This document shows positions 10,792 to 19,094 of a stretch of DNA of 41,775 nt, in pieces. Source of the stretch: Mycobacterium sp. Its GTDB lineage: Bacteria > Actinomycetota > Actinomycetes > Mycobacteriales > Mycobacteriaceae. The stretch lies in the NCBI GenBank assembly GCA_018401645.1, contig JAGYKK010000024.1, positions 1 through 41,775 of the forward strand, read 5' to 3'. The notes beneath the pieces are model-generated. The model searched no databases, was not told the origin of the DNA, and saw only the letters and a list, made by a program, of their open reading frames with translations. Each line of letters starts with the position of its first letter. Within the stretch, counting starts at the first letter, position 1. Position numbers and translations under genes: made by a program.

Positions 10792-10869
10792 GTTAGCTGG
10801 ATCAACACCGTGGGCCGGGCGCGCCGCGGAGTTGAGGCACCGCTGCGCCACCCGGGTTACGAAGGCTAC

Positions 10870-10932
10870 CTATCGCGTGACGGTCGCGACCTACCCCTTG
10901 ACGGTCGCGACCTATCCCGTAGCGGTCCCGGC
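10870..10932. repeat. Three 21-bp tandem repeats carrying palindromes at the lipL 3' end
   Basis: Three consecutive 21-bp units (10870-10890, 10891-10911, 10912-10932) begin CTAT or CTAC. The first two contain the perfect 10-bp palindrome GGTCGCGACC (10882-10891 and 10903-10912), so the palindromes sit two helical turns apart on the same DNA face. The third unit has diverged and encodes the last residues and stop of lipL. Confidence 0.8.
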
Positions 10933-12252
10933 TGTCGCGGGACCGTAGGCGGATCCGGACTCGGTGATCGGCTCGAACCCCTGCCTGCGCGCGACGGTGG
11001 CACCGAGGCGCACCAGTGCGGCAATGGCGACGAAACCTGCCTGATCGGAGACCAGCAACGGCGTGAGCAGTCGGTTATGCACCATCGCGAAGGCCAGGCC
11101 CGCTTCCGGAATCGCCCAGCCAAACGACCCGCCGAGTCCGACGTGACCGAAACCGGGCAGCACGCCGGGTAACGGCAGACCGTGGTATCCCAGATGGAAC
11201 GCCATCGGCAAGATCAGGTTGCGATCCGGGTGCAACGAGTGCCGGCCGGTCAGTGCGGCCACCCGTTGCGCCGAGAGAAACCGCCGCCCGTCGATCTCGC
11301 CACCGTTGGCGATCGCGCCGTACATCCTGGCCAGTGCGCGCGCGGTCGCGACACCGTTGGCCGAGGGGATCTCGCTATCCAGGAGAGGGGTGTTTCCCTG
11401 CACGACCGATCTCATGCCGGGGAAGTACATCGACCCGAAGGCTGCGGACACGTCCAGCGCCGCGATCCGGGGTGCAACCGCATTGAACAACGCATTAGTG
11501 CTGGTGTGCTGGGGTCCGATGATGCGCGCGACGCGGGTGGGAGCGTCGGCGGGTGGGCGGCCCAGATGAATACCGTCGGTATCGAGTGGTCCGGCCACCT
11601 CGGCGCGGATCAGTTCTCGCATCCCCTGGCCGGTTACCGCCCTGGCCAGGCCGGACATCAGCCAACCGTAGGTCAGCGCGTGGTACGCAGACCGGCCGAA
11701 GTGCCCGTCGACCGGCGCCGCGGCGATCCGATCCTCCATATGGCGGTGGTCGAGCAGTTCGTGCTTGCGAACCCCGCGCAGATTGGACAGGCCCGCACGG
11801 TGACGCATCACCTCGCGAACGGTGATCTGGGCCTTGCCGTTGGCGCCGAACTCAGGCCAGTACTCCGCAACGGGGGCGTCGTAGTCGATCAGTCCACGGT
11901 CGCCGAGTCGGTGGATGACCGTCGACGTCACGCCCTTGGTTGCCGAGAACACCATGGGCGCGGTGTCGGCCGACCAGGGCACCCGGCCACGCCGGTCGGA
12001 CCACCCGGTCCACACATCCACCACGGGCTTTCCGTCAAGATAGACCGCCAACGCCCCTCCACCGAATCGCGGGTGAAGGAAGAGATTTGCGAAACCCCTT
12101 ACCGCCAAAGAGAAACTCGGATCGGCCGCGCCGTGCAGCGGGGGATTTACCGCACCCCGCAGGGACAGGTCCGTGACGGCGCGAACGCCAGGCTCAGCGA
12201 AGGCCCGGACCGGCCGGTCCGTCTTTTTTCCGCCGGATCTCGCCTTGGCCAC
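10912..12252 (-). CDS. lipL: LipL-type esterase of the beta-lactamase fold
   Basis: This 446-residue serine hydrolase belongs to the class C beta-lactamase/esterase family. The nucleophile motif SxxK is Ser103-Ala-Thr-Lys106; a YHALTYGWL segment supplies the tyrosine motif, and HVGLGGS near the C-terminus replaces the KTG box. Family members hydrolyse ester lipids or short-chain esters. No signal peptide is evident; the N-terminus is basic. In M. tuberculosis Rv1497 (lipL) likewise follows the meaB gene, which supports the assignment. The start is GTG at 12252. The last codons lie in the 21-bp repeat array. Confidence 0.85.
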   Translation of the reverse strand: MAKARSGGKKTDRPVRAFAEPGVRAVTDLSLRGAVNPPLHGAADPSFSLAVRGFANLFLHPRFGGGALAVYLDGKPVVDVWTGWSDRRGRVPWSADTAPMVFSATKGVTSTVIHRLGDRGLIDYDAPVAEYWPEFGANGKAQITVREVMRHRAGLSNLRGVRKHELLDHRHMEDRIAAAPVDGHFGRSAYHALTYGWLMSGLARAVTGQGMRELIRAEVAGPLDTDGIHLGRPPADAPTRVARIIGPQHTSTNALFNAVAPRIAALDVSAAFGSMYFPGMRSVVQGNTPLLDSEIPSANGVATARALARMYGAIANGGEIDGRRFLSAQRVAALTGRHSLHPDRNLILPMAFHLGYHGLPLPGVLPGFGHVGLGGSFGWAIPEAGLAFAMVHNRLLTPLLVSDQAGFVAIAALVRLGATVARRQGFEPITESGSAYGPATAGTATG

Positions 12253-12306
12253 AGCACCGAACCTACAAGCAGGGTGTGCCGGTTCGGGGAAATCGTTGCC
12301 GATCCG

Positions 12307-13296
12307 TTAGCTTCCGCCCTCCGCGGCGTCCAGAATCCGTTGGGCAGCAAGGGCGGGCGTCAGTTCGCCGGCACGGACCTGCCTTTCGACCTCCGCCCGC
12401 AATCCCTTGACGGCGGGATGGGTGAGCACCCGGTCCAGAACGGTATCGCGAACCATGGACCACATCCAGTCCACCTGCTGGGTCCGACGCCGAGCCTCGA
12501 ACTCCCCTGCCGCGGTCAGCACTTCGCGGTGCTTGAGCACCGTGTCCCACAATTCCGGCAGACCATCGCCGTGTAGCGCACTCATCGTCAGAACCGGCGG
12601 ACGCCATAGTGTTTCACGGGGGTAGATCAGCCGGATTGCCGCCGTCAACTCACGTGCCGCGGCCAGCGCCTCGATCGCATGACTGCCATCAGCCTTATTG
12701 ACCACCACGACATCGGCCAACTCAAGAACGCCTTTCTTGATGCCCTGGAGTTGGTCACCGGTTCGGGCCAGGGTCAGGAAGACGAAGGTGTCGACCATGT
12801 TGGACACGGTGACCTCGGACTGCCCCACCCCGACGGTCTCCACGAGAATGACGTCAAAACCGGCGGCCTCCAGCAGCACGATCGTCTCCCGGGTGGCCTT
12901 CGCCACGCCGCCGAGGGTTCCCGAGGTGGGCGATGGCCTGATGTAGGCGTCCGCGTGTACCGCCAACTGCGCCATCCGGGTCTTATCCCCCAGGATCGAT
13001 CCCCCGGTTCGCGTCGACGACGGATCGACGGCCAGCACCGCCACCCGATGACCCCGGTCGATGAGGTACATACCGAGGGCTTCGATGGCGGTGGACTTCC
13101 CCACCCCCGGTACCCCGGTGATACCGACATGCATGGCCCGGCCGGCGTCACGCATCAGTTCCAGGAGCAACTCCTGGGACTGCCCACGATGATCGGCGCG
13201 GGTCGATTCGACGAGGGTGATCGCACGCGCCAACTCCGCGCGGTCGCCTCCGCGAACCGCTGTTGCCAGCGAAGCGGTCCCAGCGTTGGTCGCCAT
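12307..13296 (-). CDS. meaB: MeaB/ArgK G-protein chaperone of methylmalonyl-CoA mutase
   Basis: This 329-residue P-loop GTPase guards adenosylcobalamin loading of methylmalonyl-CoA mutase and protects it from inactivation. The Walker A motif GVPGVGKS is at residues 61-68, [10 protein letters not shown] carries the switch region, and NKAD gives guanine specificity. The C-terminal dimerisation region ([13 protein letters not shown]) is present. The open frame reaches 13920 but only shadows mutB. The ATG at 13296 shares its A with the mutB stop (TGATG), which indicates translational coupling. In M. tuberculosis mazEF4 lies between mutB and this gene; it is absent here. Confidence 0.92.
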   Translation of the reverse strand: MATNAGTASLATAVRGGDRAELARAITLVESTRADHRGQSQELLLELMRDAGRAMHVGITGVPGVGKSTAIEALGMYLIDRGHRVAVLAVDPSSTRTGGSILGDKTRMAQLAVHADAYIRPSPTSGTLGGVAKATRETIVLLEAAGFDVILVETVGVGQSEVTVSNMVDTFVFLTLARTGDQLQGIKKGVLELADVVVVNKADGSHAIEALAAARELTAAIRLIYPRETLWRPPVLTMSALHGDGLPELWDTVLKHREVLTAAGEFEARRRTQQVDWMWSMVRDTVLDRVLTHPAVKGLRAEVERQVRAGELTPALAAQRILDAAEGGS

Positions 13297-15624
13297 CAGC
13301 CCAGTTCGTAACCGAGCCGGCCGGCAAGCTTGTGCAACAGACTCACCGCGGCTTCGGAGATCACCGTGCCAGGCGGGAAGATCGCGGTGGCGCCCGCTGC
13401 GTACAACTCGTCGAAGTCGCCGGGCGGGATCACACCGCCCACCACGATCATGATGTCGGGCCGCCCGGCCGCGGCCAGCGCGTCGACGGAGTGCGGGCAC
13501 CAGGGTGAGGTGCCCGGCCGCCAACGACGACACACCCACGACGTGGACGTCGTTGTCGGCCGCCTGCCGGGCGACCTCGTCGGGCGTGGAAAACAACGAA
13601 CCGACGTCGACGTCGAAACCGATGTCGGCGAAAGCGGTCGCGATGACCTTCTGTCCGCGATCGTGTCCGTCCTGACCATCTTGGCGACGAGGATGCGGGG
13701 CCGGCGACCGTCGGCTTCGGCGAACTTGACCACCAATCGGGTGGCCTCGGATAGTCCGGTGATGCTGCCTCCTTCCCTCGCTGGACCGCGGCCCACTTCG
13801 TCGCGGTAGACGCCGAGATCGTCCGGATCTCCGCCTGGTGGCGGCCGTACACCTTTTCCAGCGCATCCGAGATCTCACCGACCGTGGCGTGAGCCCGCGC
13901 GGCGTCGATGGCCAGGGCAAGCAGGTTGTTCTCGAGTCCGTCGCCGCCCCCGCTGTGCCCGGCCGCCGCCGAACGGGTGAGAGCCTCCATCGCGTTCTGC
14001 ACCGCGACCTCGTCGCGACCAGCGCGAAGTTGCACCAGTTTGGCGAGTTGTTCGGTGCGGACCCGACTGTTCTCGACCTTCAGGACATCGATGTTCGAGT
14101 CCTCGTCGACCTGATACTTGTTCACGCCGATCACCGGTTGCTGCCCGGAGTCGATTCTCGCCTGGGTTCGCGCGGCGGCCTCCTCGATACGCAGCTTGGG
14201 AATGCCGTCGCTGATCGCCTGGGCCATTCCGCCCCGCTCCGTCACCTCGGCGATGTGGCCGCGGGCACGTTGCGCCAACTCGTGGGTGAGCCACTCCAGG
14301 TAGTAGGAACCGCCCCACGGATCGATCGGCCGCGTGGTGCCGGACTCCTGCTGTAGGCACAGTTGGGTATTGCGCGCAATTCGCGCCGAGAAATCGGTCG
14401 GCAACGCCAGCGCCTCATCGAGGGCGTTGGTGTGCAGCGATTGCGTATGCCCCTGGGTGGCGGCCATCGCCTCAATACATGTACGAGCGACGTTGTTGAA
14501 CGGATCCTGAGCGGTAAGCGACCATCCCGAGGTTTGCGAATGTGTCCGCAACGACAACGACTTCGGGCTCTTCGCGCCAAACCCGGCAACCAGTTCGCTC
14601 CACAGCAGCCGTCCGGCGCGCAGCTTGGCCACCTCCATGAAGAAGTTCATCCCGATGCCCCAGAAGAACGACAGCCGGGGCGCGAACTGATCGATCCCCA
14701 GCCCAGCATCCAGGCCGGCCCGAAGGTAGTCCGCGCCGTCCGCCAGCGTGTAGGCCAGCTCGAGATCGGCTGTGGCACCCGCCTCCTGAATGTGATACCC
14801 CGAGATCGAGATCGAGTTGAACTTCGGCATCTTGGCGCTGGTGTAGGCGAAGATGTCGGAGATGATTCGCATCGACGGCTTCGGCGGGTAGATGTAGGTG
14901 TTCCGCACCATGAACTCTTTGAGAATGTCGTTCTGGATGGTCCCGGCCAACTTCTCCGGCGACACACCCTGCTCCTCGGCGGCGACCACGTACAGGGCCA
15001 GGATCGGTAGCACTGCCCCATTCATGGTCATCGAGACCGACACCGCCGACAAGTCGATGCCCGCGAAGAGTTCCCGCATGTCCAGGATCGAGTCGATCGC
15101 CACTCCAGCCATCCCGACGTCGCCCTGAACCCGGGGGTGGTCGGAGTCATAACCGCGGTGGGTGGCCAGATCGAAGGCTACTGACAGACCCTTTTGCCCG
15201 GCCGCGAGGTTGCGGCGGTAGAACGCGTTGGAATCGGCCGCCGTGGAGAACCCGGCGTACTGCCGGATCGTCCATGGCTGGTTCACGTACATGGTCGGGT
15301 AGGGCCCACGAATGAACGGTGCCGCACCGGGCAAGCTGTCCAGTGGGTAGCCCGCGGACACCGCCGCGTCGCGGTCCGCACTGGTGAACAGTGGCTTGAC
15401 GACGATGTTCTCCGGAGTATGCCAATCCAATTGCTCGGCCGTATACCCGTGGGCCGCGGCCGCGGCGGTGTGGCGGCCGAGGCTGCTGCCGCGTTAGCGG
15501 TCGGTCGTTCGGTGTGTCGTGACACCCCGGAGTCCGGTGATGACCCAGAGTGCAGCGGTATTTCGGCGAAACTGGGAATGGCGCCGGTGCCGACAGCAGC
15601 TTGGCCGGTGATCATCTCGGTCAT
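13296..15624 (-). CDS. mutB: Methylmalonyl-CoA mutase large subunit (four frame breaks)
   Basis: This catalytic subunit interconverts methylmalonyl-CoA and succinyl-CoA using adenosylcobalamin. Reconstructed, it is about 776 residues, close to the usual 750. The TIM barrel is clear ([35 protein letters not shown] segment near 14800). The cobalamin domain has GQDGHDRG, with the DxHxxG ligand histidine. The start ATG at 15624 (MTEMITGQ) overlaps the mutA stop by ATGA. The frame breaks near 15472, 13813, 13676 and 13487. Three breaks are repaired by adding one G/C to a two-base run and one by removing a base, and each repair restores the family sequence. I read this as one intact gene with sequence errors. 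Confidence 0.88.
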
Positions 15625-17456
15625 GCGTCCAACCCATCCAAGAGCACCGACAGTGCCGCCACTGCATTAATTTTCGCGGTCAGAAAGTCCTCCGGCCGCG
15701 ATTCGGCGGGCATCTCGGCGACCGCGCTTGCCGGCCCCGCAAGATAAATCCGCCTGACCCCTGCCGCGCGGGCCGCGTCAATGAACTCGGCCGCCTCGGC
15801 CGCGTAGCGGACATCGGTGCCACAGATCACAGCGACGGAGACGCCCGCACCGCTGACGACCGCACCAATCTGATCGGGTCCCACGGTACCGGGATTGATT
15901 GCCTCGATCCCGCCGGAGGCCAGTAGGTTCGTCGCGAACGACGTCCTGACATTGTTCTCCGCCAACGGTCCGAGCGGTAGCAGCAAGACCCGTGGACGTT
16001 CGCCGGTCCGTTGCAGATACGCGTCGGAACGATCGCGAAGCTCTTCGAAGGCGGAGGCGTACCGATGTACCGCGCTCGGGCAATCAGGTTGCCGCTGTGT
16101 CGGTTCAGCCAGGTCGGGGAACTCACTGACACCGGTGACCGCGGTGCGACGATGTGCGATGTCATCGAACCGGATAGCCCGAACCCCGTCGATCTGTTCA
16201 ACGACGTGATCACGGGCCAACCGGAAACCGCCGCGGGCCTCGATCTCCTGAAAGTTTGACCATGCCTGGGCAGCAAGGGTTTCGGTGAGTTGCTCGACGT
16301 ACCACGAGCCGCCCGCAGGATCCAGGACACGACCGATATGGGACTCCTCGAGCAGGAGCAACTGGGTATTGCGGGCGATCCGCCTGGCGAAATCGACGCT
16401 GACACCGGGATATCCGCCCGGAATCGCCACGTCGAACGGCAGCACCTGCACCGTGTCTGCTCCGCCGGCACCGGCACCGAACGCGGCGAGGGTGGTGCGC
16501 ACCATATTCACCCAGGGGTCGCGCCGAGTCATCATCGCCTGTGAGGTGACGGCGTGCAGTCTCGCCGCACCGTCATCCGGGTGGCCAAGCGCGTCGGCCA
16601 CCCGCGCCCAGATTTGCCGCGCGGCGCGGAATTTCGCGATGGTCATGAACTGGTCGGCATCGGCGACCAGTCGAAAGCTGATCTGGCGCAGCGCATCAGA
16701 GATGCCCATGCCAACCCCGGTGCCGGTCAGCAACCGCAGGTAGTCGGTCGCTGCACCGATCACGCCGGCCAGTTCCCATGCCGCATTGGCGCCGCGACCG
16801 TGGAACGCCGGCCCGTCCACCGTGATGGTCCGGACACCGGAGCCCCCGGCCACCGAGGCGGCTACCGAGAGAACGTCATCCAGGCTCGGCGCCTCACGCT
16901 CACCCACCGATGCGGTCAGTGGGTCAGCGCCCAGGTCGATCGATACCTTCGTGTTCTCTCCGACCCCGGCGACGATTGCCAGCATGGCCGCGGCGGCGGC
17001 TGGGAAATCTGCACCGGAATCGAGCAGCACCGGTGCCAACTCCAGATAGACGCCCTCCAGCCACCGTCCGAGATTCGCGGGCGCCACGGCGCCGTCGCCG
17101 ACGCGCAGCACCAGTGCACTGACGCCGTCCACAAGCCCGGCCAATACCGCGGCATTGCCCTGCGCCGGTGAACCCGAGAATCCCGCGGCCGGGAATTGTT
17201 CGGCTACCTGCCATCCGGTCAGGACATCGCGGTGGCGATCTCCGCCCCGCACGAACGGCCAGTCCCCGGGAAGGGAACGCTCCGGCAGGGCGTCCAGTGC
17301 GGTGTATAGGGCTCCAACGGGGAAACCCTCGTAGGTTCGCGAATCCAGCGCCCGTTCGGCGGGAGCGTCCTCCGGGGGACGTCGACCATTCTTGGCCAGC
17401 ACGTCGGCGACGGCATCGCGCCACCGGGCGCGGGCCTCCTCCAGTTCCACGGACAC
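15621..17456 (-). CDS. mutA: Methylmalonyl-CoA mutase small subunit
   Basis: This 611-residue protein is the small subunit of the actinobacterial heterodimeric mutase. It has the same barrel plus cobalamin-domain layout as MutB. In the C-terminal domain the segment LGPLAENNVRT stands where MutB has GQDGHDRG, so the cobalamin ligand histidine is missing, as expected for the non-catalytic subunit. The GTG at 17456 has AGGAG six bases upstream. A TAGCCT -10-like hexamer on this strand at 17515-17510 would start the mutA-mutB-meaB transcript about 45 bases before the start codon. Stop and mutB start overlap as ATGA. Confidence 0.92.
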   Translation of the reverse strand: MSVELEEARARWRDAVADVLAKNGRRPPEDAPAERALDSRTYEGFPVGALYTALDALPERSLPGDWPFVRGGDRHRDVLTGWQVAEQFPAAGFSGSPAQGNAAVLAGLVDGVSALVLRVGDGAVAPANLGRWLEGVYLELAPVLLDSGADFPAAAAAMLAIVAGVGENTKVSIDLGADPLTASVGEREAPSLDDVLSVAASVAGGSGVRTITVDGPAFHGRGANAAWELAGVIGAATDYLRLLTGTGVGMGISDALRQISFRLVADADQFMTIAKFRAARQIWARVADALGHPDDGAARLHAVTSQAMMTRRDPWVNMVRTTLAAFGAGAGGADTVQVLPFDVAIPGGYPGVSVDFARRIARNTQLLLLEESHIGRVLDPAGGSWYVEQLTETLAAQAWSNFQEIEARGGFRLARDHVVEQIDGVRAIRFDDIAHRRTAVTGVSEFPDLAEPTQRQPDCPSAVHRYASAFEELRDRSDAYLQRTGERPRVLLLPLGPLAENNVRTSFATNLLASGGIEAINPGTVGPDQIGAVVSGAGVSVAVICGTDVRYAAEAAEFIDAARAAGVRRIYLAGPASAVAEMPAESRPEDFLTAKINAVAALSVLLDGLDA

Positions 17457-17580
17457 CGGCGGCTCCTGTTGTCGGGAGCCGGCCAGCGCCGCTCCTGTTG
17501 TCGGGTCTCAGGCTAAATGATCGCCGCACCGGCGGCGTCGCCGTACCGGGCCATCGCCCACAGCCGTAGCCTTGACAGAC
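17457..17580. promoter_or_regulatory. Divergent mutA / VTT-gene promoter with a 15-bp direct repeat
   Basis: Identical 15-bp copies (GCTCCTGTTGTCGGG) lie at 17462-17476 and 17491-17505; the copy nearest mutA includes its ribosome site. Each strand carries a TAGCCT hexamer matching the mycobacterial TANNNT -10 pattern: minus strand at 17515-17510, plus strand at 17567-17572. The plus-strand one lies eight bases before a GTG at 17581. Confidence 0.5.
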
Positions 17581-18285
17581 GTGAACTCCCGCGGCCTGAG
17601 CACCCTGCGCAGTGTGGGTTCGGCATTGGCCGTCACCGCCGGGCAGATGAGCCGTACCCGAATCCTGCTCACCCTCACCGCCGTGGCGACCCTTCTCGCC
17701 GTGGTCCTACTGGTGCCACTGCCCACCGCGGTGCAGATGCGGGACTGGGCCACCTCGGTGGGCCCCTGGTTCCCGCTGGCTTTCCTCGGCGCTCACGTGG
17801 TGGTTACGGTGCTGCCGTTTCCCCGGACAGCTTTCACGTTGGCGGCCGGGCTGCTGTTCGGTCCCGCACTGGGCATCGTCATCGCGGTGGCGGCCAGCAC
17901 GGCCAGTGCGTTGATCGCCCTGCTGCTCGTGCGCGCCCTGGGTTGGCGTCTCGAGGCGTTCCTGCACCACCCGGGAATTGAGGCATTGGATGCCCGACTT
18001 CGTTCCCGCGGGTGGCCGGCCGTGCTGTCGATGCGTCTGATCCCGGCGGTGCCGTTCTCGGTGTTGAACTATGCTGCCGGCGCCTCGGCCGTACGGGTGG
18101 TGCCCTACCTGGCGGCGACCATGGTGGGGTTGCTGCCGGGTACCTCGGCCGTGGTCATCCTCGGCGACGCGCTGACCGGAAACGTCAGCCCCCTGCTGAT
18201 CCTCGTCTCCGTGTGTACCGCCACGGTCGGTCTCGGCGGGCTGGCTTACGAGAGACGCCGCTACCGGCGGGAGGGTGGCCGGTGA
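17572..18285 (+). CDS. TVP38/TMEM64 (VTT-domain) membrane protein
   Basis: This is an integral membrane protein of up to 237 residues related to Rv1491c. Hydrophobic segments start near residues 31, 65, 85, 150 and 205. The VTT/SNARE-associated core is visible as LPFPRTAFTLAAGLLFG and the re-entrant LRSRGWPAVLSMRLIPAVPFSVLNYAAG. Family members are linked to lipid transport or scrambling; no substrate is known here. The start is uncertain: TTG 17572, or GTG 17581, which would be leaderless from the TAGCCT at 17567. The gene is divergent from mutA and convergent with the hemophore-like gene, whose stop lies 20 bases away. Confidence 0.85.
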   Translation: MTDVNSRGLSTLRSVGSALAVTAGQMSRTRILLTLTAVATLLAVVLLVPLPTAVQMRDWATSVGPWFPLAFLGAHVVVTVLPFPRTAFTLAAGLLFGPALGIVIAVAASTASALIALLLVRALGWRLEAFLHHPGIEALDARLRSRGWPAVLSMRLIPAVPFSVLNYAAGASAVRVVPYLAATMVGLLPGTSAVVILGDALTGNVSPLLILVSVCTATVGLGGLAYERRRYRREGGR

Positions 18286-18304
18286 CCACTCAGAGCAGCC
18301 CTAA

Positions 18305-18670
18305 TCAGAGCAGCCCCAGGTGAAGGTGCGAAGCCGGGATATTGCAGCGGTCGCGCAGTGCGACTCCCGGGCTCTTGATGGCGTCGATCTCGGCCTCAGC
18401 CTGCGGGTTGGCGGCCAGATAGTCCGCAATCATGCTTCGTCTCTGCGCGTTTGGCATGCCATTCGTGCTGCTCAAGAAGACATTCACAGCGGGGTGGGTG
18501 AACAGGTAGCCGGCCATCGCGGTGGTCATCTGGGCCTCCACAGCCATGATGTCGGCGGCCGTGCAACCCGGGCCGTCGTAGGCCACCGCGGGTGCGGCAA
18601 CTCCGGCCAGGACGCCTCCGGCGCCGATGATCGCCGCTGAAACGCGACGCGCCAGCAATGTAAATGTCAT
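18305..18670 (-). CDS. Secreted hemophore-related protein
   Basis: This 121-residue exported protein belongs to the mycobacterial heme-binding hemophore family (Rv0203 type). A signal peptide ends at about Ala30 (AAPAVA). The mature protein is about 90 residues with a pair of cysteines, Cys36 and Cys109. It has the family spacing C-x-AD, YLFTHPAVN, YLAANPQ and a C-terminal RDRC. Family members bind heme outside the membrane during iron scavenging. The ATG at 18670 is preceded by GGGAG; longer starts to 18793 would run into the opposite gene's promoter. A minus-strand TAGGCT at 18708-18703 is a plausible -10. Ferrochelatase is encoded 3 kb away, but co-regulation is not shown. Confidence 0.75.
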   Translation of the reverse strand: MTFTLLARRVSAAIIGAGGVLAGVAAPAVAYDGPGCTAADIMAVEAQMTTAMAGYLFTHPAVNVFLSSTNGMPNAQRRSMIADYLAANPQAEAEIDAIKSPGVALRDRCNIPASHLHLGLL

Positions 18671-18793
18671 GGGACTCCCTGGGTCGGTGACTTCAGTGGC
18701 ACAGCCTAGGCCAACGCTCGGTGATCCTCCACTCGCGAGGAATGGGAGCATCGCGATAGGCTCAGGGCTACCCAAACGTGAGGACACCGACAC
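18671..18793. promoter_or_regulatory. Divergent promoter between two secreted-protein genes
   Basis: Both strands carry the same -10-like hexamer TAGGCT: minus strand at 18708-18703 for the hemophore-like gene, plus strand at 18757-18762 for the small secreted protein. The predicted leaders are roughly 25 bases long on both sides, each with a clear ribosome site. Confidence 0.5.
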
Positions 18794-19081
18794 ATGAAAC
18801 GACCACGCCAGTTCCTGGCTCTTCTCGCCGGCGGGATCGGCACCGCTGCCGCCCTGCTCGGTGCGCCGATCGCCGCCGCTGATGAGGATGGCGGCGGCGG
18901 TCCCAGCAACCCCCTCCTGCCGGGTTGTGAGACCACCGGCGGCAGTGCCGTCATCGGCGGTCAGACCACCGACTGCGCAAGCCCGGGCAATTCCCAGATC
19001 ACCGCCACGCCGAACGATCTCGGCTCCATCGCTTCGGAAGCCGACGAGGGGTGGGGCGGCTACGGATTCGGCGGCTGGTAG
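18794..19081 (+). CDS. Small secreted protein of unknown function
   Basis: The 95-residue product starts with a basic stretch and a hydrophobic core, with likely cleavage after Ala-Ala-Ala near residue 29. The mature part is about 65 residues, with two cysteines (Cys45 and Cys61) and a glycine/tryptophan-rich tail (GWGGYGFGGW). Similar small mycobacterial secreted proteins exist, but I know of no function. GTGAGGA upstream gives a good ribosome site. The gene is divergent from the hemophore-like gene, and its stop is 13 bases from the convergent SPFH gene. Confidence 0.75.
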   Translation: MKRPRQFLALLAGGIGTAAALLGAPIAAADEDGGGGPSNPLLPGCETTGGSAVIGGQTTDCASPGNSQITATPNDLGSIASEADEGWGGYGFGGW

Positions 19082-19094
19082 ACGCGACGGAGCA

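Larger units (their letters stand above)
9902..10911. other. About 1 kb intergenic region, A+T-richer than its surroundings
   Basis: No open frame here has mycobacterial codon character or a recognisable domain. The base composition is visibly more A+T-rich than the flanking genes, especially 10290-10720. The region separates the start of the PKS gene from the end of lipL, so it should contain the PKS promoter. It also holds a plus-strand intrinsic terminator (10761-10791) preceded by a promoter-like TATAAA (10695-10700), and the start of a 21-bp repeat array. Long A+T-rich spacers are common at the edges of acquired lipid loci; that origin is an inference. Confidence 0.7.

Noticed and set aside
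10870..10932. CRISPR-like repeats
   Set aside because: The 21-bp units are directly adjacent with no spacers, and no cas genes are present.
13297..13920. 200-residue N-terminal extension of MeaB
   Set aside because: It reads the mutB C-terminus; part of it is the true MutB cobalamin domain caused by frame breaks, not a MutB-MeaB fusion.
13296..15624. mutB as a genuine pseudogene
   Set aside because: All four breaks are simple one-base changes, flanking protein is perfectly conserved, and mutA and meaB are intact.
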